A DNA stretch of 64,000 nt from Planotetraspora silvatica (GCF_016863315.1 NZ_BOOQ01000041.1:1-64000); one strand, 5' to 3'; shown: positions 26,332 through 35,173, counted from the stretch's first letter. A program made the numbers and translations. The notes: a model not told the origin generated them from the sequence alone.

Positions 26332-26913
26332 TTACTGGCCTATGCGTCCGTCGATCCGCTCGCGCAACAGGTCGACGTGACCCATGTGGCGGCCGTACTC
26401 CCAGATCGATCCGACCAGCACCTCGCGCAGCGACATCGCCCCTCCGCCGCTGCCATGCTGATTCAAGGGATCGTCGCAGGTGATGTCGAGACTGGGCGCC
26501 TCGGCCACGAACCGCTCGGCGAAGTCCACCTCCGCACGCCATGCGTCCCACGCCTCCGCCACCACCTGAGGGTCGGGAACAGCACCGTCGAAATCACCGT
26601 CACGGTCGGTGTCGGAGGTGAACAGCCGGGGCGCGTCCTGCCCTGCCATCAGTACCCGGAACGTCGCACGCTCCACCTCGGCCAGGTGCCGCACCAGCCC
26701 CAGGAGTGACATCGTCGACGGCTCGACGGAACGCCGCGCCATGGCCTCCGCATCAAGACCTGCGCATTTCATCTCCAATGTGAGACGTGCACAGCGCAGG
26801 GCTTCGACCAGCGTGGTGCGCTCGCCGCCCAACGTTGGTCCGTTCTCACGCGGGTCGTCGTCGGACGGCCTGCCGTCAGCGGTGAACATGTCGGCTCGTC
26901 GTGTCGTGGCCAT
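26332..26913 (-). CDS. DinB-family protein (DUF664)
   Basis: 193 residues from the chosen ATG (an in-frame Met 19 codons upstream is less likely). The four-helix DinB pattern is visible: GERTTLVEALRCARLTLEMK, SLLGLVRHLAEVERATF and a C-terminal SIWEYGRHMGHVDLLRERIDG. The histidines in these helices are the usual metal ligands. Actinobacterial members belong to the mycothiol-dependent maleylpyruvate isomerase/DinB superfamily, thought to be thiol transferases. The substrate is unknown. It is alone between the LuxR gene and the lactonase-marR operon. Confidence 0.85.
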   Translation of the reverse strand: MATTRRADMFTADGRPSDDDPRENGPTLGGERTTLVEALRCARLTLEMKCAGLDAEAMARRSVEPSTMSLLGLVRHLAEVERATFRVLMAGQDAPRLFTSDTDRDGDFDGAVPDPQVVAEAWDAWRAEVDFAERFVAEAPSLDITCDDPLNQHGSGGGAMSLREVLVGSIWEYGRHMGHVDLLRERIDGRIGQ

Positions 26914-27044
26914 GGCCGCAATCATCGGCGATGAGCATGGCGGCGGACAACGGATTATCGACGCCCGCACTGATGGTCCGGGTTAGGGCGAATCGTCCCG
27001 GGAGTAGAAATGAGACCGATTCCTGTTCCTGGGAGATCAGGGGC

Positions 27045-27503
27045 TCATTCAGTGGTGCTGCGACGGGCCAGGGCCTGGCCGGCGGGCAGGTCGGCGACGA
27101 AGGCGCGGAGAAAGCCGGTGATCTGCTCGAGGTCGTGGCCTTCGGACGCGGCGTCGATGAACTCGTAGAGGCCCTCTTCGATCGCGGCGATCTGCCCGGC
27201 GAGGCGCAGGCCCTCCGCTGTGAGGGTCACCTCGACGTGACGGCGGTCGTGTGCCGACACCTGGCGATCCACCAGGCCCGCGGACGCGAGCCGGTCGACC
27301 AGACGGCTGGGACTGTTGCCGCTCTCACAGATCAGCAGATCGCCGAGGCCGTTGAGGGTGAGCGACCGGCGATCCTGCAGGATGCGGAGCACCTCGGCCT
27401 GGGAGGGGGTGATGCCGAGCGGCCGCAGTGCTTGGCCGAGCAGCCGGTTGCCCTCACGCTGGGCGGCCAGGATGAGGTACCGGAGTTCTTCGGCGGATCT
27501 CAC
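27045..27503 (-). CDS. MarR-family transcriptional regulator
   Basis: 152 residues with a winged helix: LGITPSQAEVLRILQDRRSLTLNGLGDLL is followed by SPSRLVDRLASAGLVDR and the wing HDRRHVEVTLTAEG. The GTG start overlaps the lactonase stop by four bases, so the two are one transcript. It is probably the repressor that binds the 20-bp palindrome in the promoter of this operon and so controls itself. The signal is unknown; aromatic or lactone compounds would be typical. Confidence 0.9.
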   Translation of the reverse strand: MRSAEELRYLILAAQREGNRLLGQALRPLGITPSQAEVLRILQDRRSLTLNGLGDLLICESGNSPSRLVDRLASAGLVDRQVSAHDRRHVEVTLTAEGLRLAGQIAAIEEGLYEFIDAASEGHDLEQITGFLRAFVADLPAGQALARRSTTE

Positions 27504-28405
27504 GTGGCGGTCTCCCCTCTCGCAGCCAGAGCCCTGGTCACGGGGGCCAGCCGTGACGCCGCCCCCGGGTCGTGGGCGGGAAGGACCACCAGGCCCGGGT
27601 TCTGCTCCCGCAGCAGGTTGATCATCTTAGTGGTCTCCGTCAGTTGGCGCTTGTTCCCGACGCCCGGCACATGGCCTTCCTCCAGCAGGTGCGCGTCGTA
27701 GGTCAGGTCGCCGACCATGAGCAGTGGCGGCTGCCCAGGGACGCGGACCAGCAGCGACAGCGACCCGGGCGTGTGGCCCGGGGTGGGCAGCAGGACCAGG
27801 CCGCCGTCGCCGAACAGGTCGTGGCCGGTCGTGAAGGGCGCGGCCTGAGGGTCGTGGATGGGGCCGGGATCGATGTGTCGCCAGCGTAGCCCGGGTAGGT
27901 CGATGTGGTCGCGAAGGAGACCGCGGGGTCCCGGCAAGGGTGCGTCGAGGCTCCGCCATTCCTCACCGCTGATCACGATCTCCGCGCCGGCCAGCTCGGG
28001 CAGCCCCCCGATGTGGTCTTGGTGCAGGTGTGAGAGCACGGCCACGCGCACGTCGGCGATGTCGTAGCCGATGGAGGCCAACTGGGCCGTGAGGGTGTCG
28101 GCGGCGCCGATGTCGAAGCGGGCCAGCCTGTCGTACACCACTCCGCTGATGCCGCCGGGGAAGTAGTCGGGGTCGGTCACGGAGGCCCGATCCTGACCGG
28201 TGTCGAACAACACCAGCCCGTCGTCGTGCTCGATCACATAGACGTTGATCGGCAGCGGACGGGTCCACCGGCGCGAGGTGAACAGCCACCAGTACAACGG
28301 TTTGCGTGTGGCGGCCACATGTTCGGGGTGGATCGACACCGTCCCGGTGCTGACCACCGACACCTGCCTGATCGGGCTTGTCGCGCTCTTCGTTTCGCTT
28401 GTCAT
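27500..28405 (-). CDS. Metallo-beta-lactamase-fold hydrolase, N-acyl homoserine lactonase-like
   Basis: 301 residues. The dinuclear-zinc motif is SHLHQDH (His126, His128, Asp130, His131), followed by LLPTPGHTPGSL, VGDLTYD and a late LPAHDPG. The N-terminal PLPINVYVIEHDDGLVLFDTG matches AiiA/AttM-like lactonases. It may open lactone rings or hydrolyse related esters; quorum quenching is possible but unproven. The ATG at 28405 is set by the promoter just ahead: the -10 box ends seven bases before it and there is no ribosome-binding site, so the mRNA looks leaderless. It is co-transcribed with the marR gene. Confidence 0.87.
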   Translation of the reverse strand: MTSETKSATSPIRQVSVVSTGTVSIHPEHVAATRKPLYWWLFTSRRWTRPLPINVYVIEHDDGLVLFDTGQDRASVTDPDYFPGGISGVVYDRLARFDIGAADTLTAQLASIGYDIADVRVAVLSHLHQDHIGGLPELAGAEIVISGEEWRSLDAPLPGPRGLLRDHIDLPGLRWRHIDPGPIHDPQAAPFTTGHDLFGDGGLVLLPTPGHTPGSLSLLVRVPGQPPLLMVGDLTYDAHLLEEGHVPGVGNKRQLTETTKMINLLREQNPGLVVLPAHDPGAASRLAPVTRALAARGETAT

Positions 28406-28412
28406 GAAAAAT

Positions 28413-28440
28413 AGATTACACGACATATATGTCGTGTCAA
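28413..28440 (-). promoter_or_regulatory. Promoter and MarR operator of the lactonase-marR operon
   Basis: On the minus strand, TTGACA (28440-28435) and TAATCT (28418-28413) are 16 bp apart. Between them lies the perfect 20-bp palindrome ACACGACATATATGTCGTGT (28437-28418), which touches both boxes. A repressor bound there would block RNA polymerase directly. The start codon follows the -10 box after seven bases, indicating leaderless transcription. Confidence 0.75.
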
Positions 28441-28550
28441 CTGTTTGCGGCAGATGCGGTGGTGCTCTCATGCTGTGGAAGGCGATTTCCCGTTGTCGGA
28501 GCGACCCAATTGAGCTGCCTCGGAGGCCGACTCGCGCGTAGCGTGCGGCC

Positions 28551-28762
28551 GTGGACAGCGAGCGCGAGGCCGAGCAGTTGCGAGCGATCGCTGAGGTCGT
28601 CGGCATCGCCGAGGAGATCGGCATCGAGGTCTGGGTTCCGGGATGCCCCGTCGGGCGAAGGACGCCGAGGACATCGCCCGGATCCAAGCCGCGTTGCGCA
28701 GACCAGATCCATGCGCAGGGTCCGATGAGTTCTTGATACGGAAGGGGTCTACACCGTCATGA
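28551..28762 (+). pseudogene. Relic of a nucleotidyltransferase-like gene (N- and C-terminal pieces)
   Basis: The first frame from GTG 28551 encodes EAEQLRAIAEVVGIAEEIG and then EVW, the usual start of aminoglycoside-nucleotidyltransferase-like proteins. Soon after (about 28643) the frame loses similarity. A second frame, from about 28643, encodes RAKDAEDIARIQAALR, which resembles the C-terminal helix of the same family. This suggests a large internal deletion with a frameshift. The family call rests on short motifs, so it is tentative. It ends against the start codon of the hydrolase gene. Confidence 0.45.
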
Positions 28763-29628
28763 CAACGCAGATACTCGAGACTCCCGAGGTCGACCTCACC
28801 TACGACGTTCACGGCCCGCTGCCGACCGCCGACGGGCGTCCGCCGCTGGTCATGATCGGTCAGCCCATGGACGCCAGCGGCTTCGGCGTGTTGGCGTCGC
28901 ACTTCGCCGACCGCACCGTGGTCACCTACGACCCGCGCGGCCTCGGCCGCAGCACCCGCAAGGACGGCCGGGTCGACCATGAGCCCAGGATCCAGGCTGC
29001 CGACGTGCACGCCGTCATCGAGGCGCTCGATGCCGGCCCGGTCGAGATGTTCGCGAGCAGTGGCGGTGCGGTGACCGCGCTCGCCCTCGTGGCGGCCTTC
29101 CCCGATGACGTGACCACCCTGGTGGCGCACGAGCCGCCGCTCATTCCGGTGCTCTCCGACGCCCAGGCTGCCGAGCGCGCCCGGGACGGCGTCCGGGATG
29201 CGTACGAGGCCAAGGGCTGGGGTGCCGGCATGGCGGCCTTCATCGCGATGACCTCGTGGCAGGGCGAGTTCACCGACGACTACTTCGCCCAGCCCGCGCC
29301 AGACCCCGCCGTGTTCGGGATGCCGACCGATGATGACGGCTCCCGCGACGATCCGCTCCTGTCCGACCGGTCGTGGGCGGTCAGCAGCTACCGGCCCGAC
29401 GTCGACGCGCTTGCCGCGGCGCCGACGCGGGTCGTGATCGCAGTGGGGGAGGAATCCCTGGACACCTTCACCGCACGCACCTCGGTGGCGACGGCCGAAC
29501 TGCTCGGTCAGCAGGCGACGGTCTTCCCGAGCCACCACGGCGGCTTCCTCGGCGGCGAGTTCGGCTACGCCGGGCAGCCTGAGGCCTTCGCCCGCAAGCT
29601 GCGCGAGGTCCTCGACGCCGCCGGCTGA
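28759..29628 (+). CDS. Alpha/beta hydrolase
   Basis: 289 residues of the alpha/beta-hydrolase fold. The oxyanion region follows PPLVMIGQPMDASGFG, then VVTYDPRGLGRS. The nucleophile elbow is predicted at FASSGGAVTAL, and a C-terminal HHGGF would supply the catalytic histidine. Related actinomycete proteins are annotated as hydrolases without a known substrate. ATG 28759 overlaps the end of the nucleotidyltransferase relic. Confidence 0.85.
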   Translation: MTTQILETPEVDLTYDVHGPLPTADGRPPLVMIGQPMDASGFGVLASHFADRTVVTYDPRGLGRSTRKDGRVDHEPRIQAADVHAVIEALDAGPVEMFASSGGAVTALALVAAFPDDVTTLVAHEPPLIPVLSDAQAAERARDGVRDAYEAKGWGAGMAAFIAMTSWQGEFTDDYFAQPAPDPAVFGMPTDDDGSRDDPLLSDRSWAVSSYRPDVDALAAAPTRVVIAVGEESLDTFTARTSVATAELLGQQATVFPSHHGGFLGGEFGYAGQPEAFARKLREVLDAAG

Positions 29629-30545
29629 CGGTCGCCCTTCTCATCGTCACGCGGTGTTCGTCTGGCTTCTCTCACGCTCGGACACATGACGAGCCGGCGG
29701 ACACCGCGGTGAAATGCGGTGGCCGGGGGACGACCGGCCCGATCGCGGCATGCCGCGTCACCAGCAACGTGTTCGGTCGCTTACGCGCATCGATGGCCAG
29801 CGCCGAGCAGGGCCACGGAGGTGCACGTGCGCGAGCCTTCCTGGCGCCGGCCTGCACGAAGGGGTTCTTGTACGACGCAACGAGACTCCGAACCCGGGCT
29901 GCCGGCTCAGTGCGAAGAGATCAGTATCCGGCCATGCGGTGGTACCACCATTTGTCCAGCTGCCATGGGCGCAGTTGACAGGGGCGGCGTTCCGACGCAT
30001 GCCACATCTCGACTCCGTGAACCACCCGGAGGCGTCCGCGGAGAGGCTCGGCCAACTGGAGCGCTCCCCGGATTACGGTGTCCGGTCTCACCTGCCTGAT
30101 CACGTCGGGTCCGGGTTCGATGAGATCACCTCCAGGCAACCTAACAACTCATAAATTACGAATTAATGTTGACATGCTGCCGTAACGAGATACAAGATCC
30201 CTGGAAACAACCACCTCAGGAGTGCGGACATGACTGGGTCTGGCAGCCGGTCGGGGACGTTCCTCGAAGGTCTCGGAGCCGCTGTGCGCCGTGGCTCACG
30301 TCGGCTGGTACGCCACCCCCGCGTCGGACATCTTGAGCAAGTCCTCCCAGCTGGGCCGACGTGAGCCGGACGACTGACGTGCTCCTGGCGCAGCGGGCGA
30401 ACACACGGCGCCGCTCGCGCCGGTGCGCACCCCGCGCGGGCGCGGGAGCGAGGTGAAGACGGAAGTACGAGCCGGCCCAGAACAGGAAGTCCGGCAAGTA
30501 GCCCATCGCGGCGTCCGCCATTCCCCGGCAGCAAAGGAACCCGAT
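29629..30545. other. Gene-poor stretch between the hydrolase and alpha-galactosidase genes
   Basis: About 900 bases without a gene I can support. Codon use is irregular in every frame. A promoter-like pair (TTGACA at 30169-30174 and TACAAGAT at 30191-30198, 16 bp apart) and a short ORF (30230-30364) occur here. One frame around 30290-30380 reads GWYATPASDIL and may be a decayed gene end, which I could not identify. Confidence 0.4.
30230..30364 (+). CDS. Short ORF behind a promoter-like sequence (44 aa), doubtful
   Basis: ATG 30230 follows a good AGGAG site (30218-30222) and a sigma70-like promoter about 40 bp further upstream. The 44 residues are basic (starting MTGSGSRSGTF) and match no family I know. 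It could be a small peptide, a leader for the alpha-galactosidase mRNA, or chance. Confidence 0.25.
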   Translation: MTGSGSRSGTFLEGLGAAVRRGSRRLVRHPRVGHLEQVLPAGPT

Positions 30546-32639
30546 GTGAAACGACATGTGCTCACCGCTGTGACCGCCCTCGTGGCCGGTCTGCTGGTCG
30601 CGCCCGCGACCGCCCAGGCCGACGCGGGTACCGGCGTGGGTGCGGGGGCGACAGGCCGACGGCCCGCACCTCAGCAGGTGGTCAGCCCGACGCCGTACCA
30701 GGGCTGGAATACCTACTTCGGCCTCGGCGGCGTCTTCTCGGAGGAGTCCGTCAAGGAGGTCGCCGACGCGCTCGTCTCCCGCGGCCTGGCCAAGGCCGGC
30801 TACGACATCGTCTGGCTGGACGGCGGCTGGCAGGACCCGGAGCCGCGGACGGCCGCCGGCGACCTGCAGGCCGACCGGACCCGTTTCCCCGACGGATTGA
30901 AGCCGCTGGTGGACTACATCCACAGCAAGGGCCTGAAGGCCGGCATCTACACCGACGCGGGGCCGTACATCCCCGGCAGGTGCGGACTCGGCAGTCACGG
31001 TTACTACCAGCGAGACGCGGACCAGTTCGCCGCCTGGAAGTTCGACGCGGTGAAGGTGGACTTCCTCTGCGGGATCGCCGCCAACCTTGACCCGAAGACC
31101 GCCTACACCGAGTTCGCCCAGGCGCTGCGGAACAACGCCGGCCACCGGCCGATCATCTTCAGCCTGTGCAACCCGGTGACCTCGCCGGACTGGGGAAACT
31201 ACCCGGAGGAGCAGCAGTCGACGTTCTCCTGGAGCTACGCCCCGGCGATCGCGCAGTCCTGGCGGACCTACACCGACGTCGGCTTCGTCGGCGACATCAA
31301 GTTCAAGGACGTGCTGCGCAACTATGACGCCAACGCGCGGCACCCCGAGGTCGCCGGGCCCGGTCACTTCAACGACCCGGACTACCTCGGCCCCGAATTG
31401 GGGATGACGGACGAGGAATTCCGTACCCAGATGACGCTCTGGTCCGTGGCCGCCGCGCCGCTGGTGATCGGCAGCGACGTCCGCAAGCTCAGCCAGACCT
31501 CCGTGGACATCCTCACCGACCCTGACGTGATCGGGATCAACCAGGACGCCGCCGGTGTGCAGGCCGTCCGCGTCGGCCCCGCCGGTACGACGGAGACCTG
31601 GGTGAAGCGGCTGGCCGACGGCGACCGGGCAGTGGTGCTGCTCAACCGGGGCGACAGCTCGAAGACCCTGACCACGAAGGCGTCCTCGGTCGGCCTGTCC
31701 GGGGGCCGGTTCACCCTCAAGAACGCGTGGACGAACCAGGTCACCGAGAGCGCAGGCATCATCAGCGGGGCCGTCCCCGCCCACGGCGCGGCGCTGTTCC
31801 GGGTCGGCCGGGCCCACGGCACGCCGGGTCTCCCGCACGTGGTCGCCGGCCTGCCGCAGGTGACGATGGTCGGCAACGCCCCGGTGCCGGACGGGTCGGC
31901 GCCCGTGGCCGCCGGTGGCGACGAGGCGCGGGTCGAGGTGGCCGTGCGCAACGACGGCACGCGGCCGGTCTTCTCGCCGCGGGTCAGGTTGACGGCGCCC
32001 ACCGGCTGGACGGTCCGTGAGCTCAGCAAGGCGCCGAAACTGCTGGGCTCCGGCCACGCGGCCACCTTCGCCTTCGCCGTGGCCCTCCCGGCCACCGCCG
32101 CTGCCGGTAGCGCCGCACTGACCGCCACCACGTCGTACGACGTGATCGGGCACGGCCGCCCGCAGCAGACGACGGTTTCTGCGGTGGTGGTCGCGCCGGT
32201 GCCCCCGGACGGCGAGGCCGTACTGTCACACCACACCTGGATCAGCGCCACCAGCGGGTGGATGAGCCCGACGGTCGACCTCAGCGTCGGCGGCGGGTCA
32301 CCGATCAGCATGCTCGGCCAGGTGTACCCGACCGGCCTCGGGGTCGCCACACCGTCCACGGTCCGCTACTACGTCGGTGACCAGTGCAAGCGGCTGACCG
32401 CGACCGTCGGCCTGGACGACGCGGTGCGCAACGTCGGCCCCGAGGGGGCCACGTCGACGTTCCAGGTCATCGGCGACGGCCGGGTGCTGTTCGACAGCGG
32501 AGTGCTGACCCGAGACGACGTCCGCCAGGTCGACGTCGACCTGACCGGCGTCCGGATGCTCGACCTGGTCGTCGGCGACGCGGGCGACGGCGGTTACAAC
32601 GACCGTGCCGACTGGGCGGGTCTGAACGCCAGTTGCTGA
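30546..32639 (+). CDS. Secreted alpha-galactosidase (GH27) with C-terminal NEW3/NPCBM modules
   Basis: 697 residues. Residues 1-26 are a signal peptide (ending ATAQA). The GH27 barrel follows: PYQGWNTYFGLGG, DIVWLDGGWQ, then nucleophile Asp172 in VKVDF and probable acid/base Asp244 in SWRTYTDV, and PGHFNDPDYLG. A beta-sandwich domain ends near residue 420, then a NEW3-type module (about 435-540), and the last 140 residues form an NPCBM carbohydrate-binding domain (VYPTGLGVATPS, FDSGVLTRDD). It would release alpha-linked galactose from plant galactosides outside the cell. GTG 30546 is chosen because AAAGGA lies just upstream and a signal peptide follows. A FadR-type gene lies downstream. Confidence 0.93.
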   Translation: MKRHVLTAVTALVAGLLVAPATAQADAGTGVGAGATGRRPAPQQVVSPTPYQGWNTYFGLGGVFSEESVKEVADALVSRGLAKAGYDIVWLDGGWQDPEPRTAAGDLQADRTRFPDGLKPLVDYIHSKGLKAGIYTDAGPYIPGRCGLGSHGYYQRDADQFAAWKFDAVKVDFLCGIAANLDPKTAYTEFAQALRNNAGHRPIIFSLCNPVTSPDWGNYPEEQQSTFSWSYAPAIAQSWRTYTDVGFVGDIKFKDVLRNYDANARHPEVAGPGHFNDPDYLGPELGMTDEEFRTQMTLWSVAAAPLVIGSDVRKLSQTSVDILTDPDVIGINQDAAGVQAVRVGPAGTTETWVKRLADGDRAVVLLNRGDSSKTLTTKASSVGLSGGRFTLKNAWTNQVTESAGIISGAVPAHGAALFRVGRAHGTPGLPHVVAGLPQVTMVGNAPVPDGSAPVAAGGDEARVEVAVRNDGTRPVFSPRVRLTAPTGWTVRELSKAPKLLGSGHAATFAFAVALPATAAAGSAALTATTSYDVIGHGRPQQTTVSAVVVAPVPPDGEAVLSHHTWISATSGWMSPTVDLSVGGGSPISMLGQVYPTGLGVATPSTVRYYVGDQCKRLTATVGLDDAVRNVGPEGATSTFQVIGDGRVLFDSGVLTRDDVRQVDVDLTGVRMLDLVVGDAGDGGYNDRADWAGLNASC

Positions 32640-32646
32640 ACCGGAC

Positions 32647-32682
32647 GGTCGCACCCAGGTGATGATTCATCTGGGTGCGACC
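32647..32682. terminator. Hairpin terminator after the alpha-galactosidase gene
   Basis: GGTCGCACCCAG pairs perfectly with CTGGGTGCGACC, and the stem extends by three weaker pairs around a 6-base loop. It begins eight bases after the stop codon. Confidence 0.8.
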
Positions 32683-32800
32683 GCCGTTGCCGGGTCTGCT
32701 TCCCGGCGCGGTCGTCCCGGTGGTGGACGGGGGCTGGACCGCGGTGAAAACCTCATCCTGAAAGATCGACAGGGACGAGGAAGAAGGGGGGCGAAGAGCA

Positions 32801-33499
32801 TTGGCACGGTATGCCCGCCGCGGCGTCCACGGGCAGACCGTCGAGGTCATCGCGCGCCGCATCCTCGCCGGAGAGATCGCCGCCGGTGAAACGCTGAACA
32901 TGACGGCGCTTCAGGAAGAGCTGGACGTCAGCCTCACCGCGCTGCGGGAAGCGCTCAAGGTGCTCTCCGCCAAGGGCATGGTGGACGCCCGGCAGAAGCG
33001 CGGCACCTTCGTCCGGCCTCGCGCGGACTGGAATCTGCTCGACGGTGACGTGATCCGTTGGCAGTTCGCCGAGGGCGCCGATCCGCGACTGCTCGACAAG
33101 TTGCACGAGGTCCGCAGCATCATCGAGCCGGCCGCCGCCCGCCTGGCCGCCGGCCGGGCGACCGAAGACGACCTGGCCGCGCTGGCCGGCGCACTGGACG
33201 AGATGGCCGCTGCGAACGGCGACCCGGTCGCCGCCGTCGCCGCCGACCTGAGCTTCCATCGTGCGCTGCTGACCGCCACGCACAACGAGTTGCTGGAGCG
33301 CATGGAGGTCGTCATGGAGACCGGCCTCGCGGAGCGCGACCGCCTGGTGCACGGCGGCGTCGAGCCGCATGACGACCCGGTGCCGAGTCACCGGGCGGTG
33401 GTGGACGCGATCCGGGCGCAGGACGCGACCGCGGCCGAGACCGCCATGCGGGGATTGCTGGAGAAGGCCGTGCGGGACGTCGAGAAGGCACGCGGATGA
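32801..33499 (+). CDS. GntR-family (FadR/FCD) transcriptional regulator
   Basis: 232 residues. The N-terminal winged helix includes VEVIARRILAGEI, MTALQEELDVSLTALREALKVL and VDARQKRGTFV. The FCD domain carries VRSIIEPAAARLAA, ADLSFHRALLTATHN and SHRAVVDAI. Sugar-acid and sugar utilisation loci often carry such proteins (DgoR/FadR-like), so control of the adjacent alpha-galactosidase gene is plausible, but a terminator separates them. The start appears to be TTG at 32801 behind GAAGGGGGG; no better in-frame start is visible. Confidence 0.85.
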   Translation: MARYARRGVHGQTVEVIARRILAGEIAAGETLNMTALQEELDVSLTALREALKVLSAKGMVDARQKRGTFVRPRADWNLLDGDVIRWQFAEGADPRLLDKLHEVRSIIEPAAARLAAGRATEDDLAALAGALDEMAAANGDPVAAVAADLSFHRALLTATHNELLERMEVVMETGLAERDRLVHGGVEPHDDPVPSHRAVVDAIRAQDATAAETAMRGLLEKAVRDVEKARG

Positions 33500-33571
33500 A
33501 GGTCGGCCGGACCTGCGCACTCAACGCCGAGCACGCCGGCCCCCTCCTCTGTCCGCCTTACGGCCTGAGCC

Positions 33572-34492
33572 TTACTTGTCCCCCGGAAGCGCGAGCATGG
33601 CCAGGAGGGCTTTGACTTCCGTCTGTTCCTCTACGTGCGCCTCGCGCAGGAGAAGTACGAAGTTGCGGCGGATCAGTGGATCCAGCAGATCGACCACGCG
33701 GCGCATACGTTCAGGTGCCGTCCGCTGGTGGTCGTAGCCGAAGTCGTTGAGCGTGATCATCAGCATGAGATGGGCCGCAAGGAGCCTCTGGTACTTGAGC
33801 CTGCCCGGCTGCAGTCCGTCGAGGAACATGAAGATCGACCGATACGTCTCCGGCTCGTCATCCAGGGCCGCGGTGAAAGCCCTCCGCAACTCGCCCAAAG
33901 TCATGTCCCCGTCGCCGTCGGCGGACGCCAGAAGCGATGTCACCATGTCGGACAACTGGCCCTGGAAGAAATGCTCAGTGGCACGGGCCGGGTCATATGG
34001 AAGGCCTTCGAACAGACTCGCGTCGGTCCATATGCCGATGTTGAGTCTCAAGATTTTCAGGAATGCCAGATCTCCCTTTGTGGCCACCGTGGCGTCGACA
34101 TAAATAGCGGAATCCGTGAACTGCTGGATGACGCACCAATGCGAGATGAGACGCTGAGCAAACGTCCTGGAATATGATCCGCCAGGGTACCGTCCCTCCA
34201 GCACCAGCCAGTCCTTCGCATCGGCCAGGCGCACGAAGTTCGCCAATCGATCGTTCAGGTCAGCCGCCGTCTCCAGAATCCGGCCTTTGTGTCGCGCGAT
34301 ATGTTCCCGAAGTGCCTTCCGTTGCTCAGACCGGTAGTGCAGGTCCAGTTTCCGTGACTCGAGTCGACTGTCCAATCCGTATTTCAGAGTGGGCGCCAAG
34401 AGTACGGTCATCACCGCTACGGCAACCGATACCACGGCGGAGATCAAGGCCGCGGCCAAGGAGGGGTCGATTGATTCTAACCATCCCAGCAT
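33572..34492 (-). CDS. Membrane-anchored protein of unknown function
   Basis: 306 residues from ATG 34492, chosen because AGGAGA lies just upstream; an in-frame start 26 codons earlier has none. One membrane segment (about residues 12-34, AAALISAVVSVAVAVMTVLL) is followed by a basic, probably coiled-coil helix (LESRKLDLHYRSEQRKALREH) and a soluble alpha-helical domain. I do not recognise the family. The arrangement (short outside, long cytoplasmic helical part) resembles stress or phage-defence accessory proteins, but that is speculation. It converges with the FadR-type gene. Confidence 0.65.
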   Translation of the reverse strand: MLGWLESIDPSLAAALISAVVSVAVAVMTVLLAPTLKYGLDSRLESRKLDLHYRSEQRKALREHIARHKGRILETAADLNDRLANFVRLADAKDWLVLEGRYPGGSYSRTFAQRLISHWCVIQQFTDSAIYVDATVATKGDLAFLKILRLNIGIWTDASLFEGLPYDPARATEHFFQGQLSDMVTSLLASADGDGDMTLGELRRAFTAALDDEPETYRSIFMFLDGLQPGRLKYQRLLAAHLMLMITLNDFGYDHQRTAPERMRRVVDLLDPLIRRNFVLLLREAHVEEQTEVKALLAMLALPGDK

Positions 34493-35173
34493 GATTCTCC
34501 TGAAAGGCCGGCCAAACCCCGGATCCCTATTCCACCCGGTCTGGAGGGCGAAGGCGTACCCGGCTTCCAAGGAGTGTCCTCAGGCAGGCCCGCCACAGCA
34601 AGTGAACGAGCGACTGAGTGATCGCTTCGTGGCGCGATCTCGCGCGGCCATCGCTGCAGGCGGCCCTTCGGGAAACCGGCGGAGGACGGCAAGGCGGCGG
34701 TTCTCCTTGCCCGGACCGACCTGAACCGATGGTGTCCATCGGATGCGCCGCGTTCGATCTCCCGGTCGACCGCCCCCGCCCATCGAGTCCGACAGACGTC
34801 GTCGCCGTCCCTCGCCCCGGTATAGACCGGCTGTGGCAACAGTCGCCGTTGTTGCGAATCCGATACATGGCGGTATGGACCAAAACTTTAACTTCTGTTT
34901 ACCCTGACAGCCTGAGACCCCTACATAAGGGATCTATCCGCCGCCCAAGGCCGCCAACCGGTATAGACCAGTCACCCCCCAAGAGCAAGGCGGTAATCGA
35001 GATGAGCAAGAAGATCGCCGGGATGGTCGGTCTCCTGGCCGCGTGAACTCCCCACCACCACATCAGGAAGCTGCACGGACGCTGCAGCGCCGAACGGGTC
35101 GCCGGACATGTCCAACCAATGCCCGGACGCGGCCCGTGCTGGAGGTATGCGGTACCCCGATTTAAGGAGTGAC
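34493..35173. other. Long upstream region of the hexosaminidase gene
   Basis: 680 bases with no confident gene. It contains a DasR-like site (34957-34972), a weaker copy of the same word (34816-34831) and a 14-codon ORF at 35002-35046 encoding MSKKIAGMVGLLAA. That looks like the start of a signal peptide cut short, or an upstream leader peptide. Confidence 0.5.
34957..34972. promoter_or_regulatory. DasR-like operator (dre site)
   Basis: ACCGGTATAGACCAGT matches 14 of 16 positions of the dre form ACTGGTCTAGACCAGT. A second copy, CCCGGTATAGACCGGC (34816-34831), matches 11. DasR, a GntR/HutC regulator, represses chitin and N-acetylglucosamine genes in actinomycetes. The gene 202 bp downstream encodes a GH20 hexosaminidase, a typical DasR target. 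Confidence 0.65.

Noticed and set aside
30216-32153. 645-residue minus-strand open frame
   Set aside because: It is antisense to the alpha-galactosidase gene, whose signal peptide and catalytic motifs are unambiguous.
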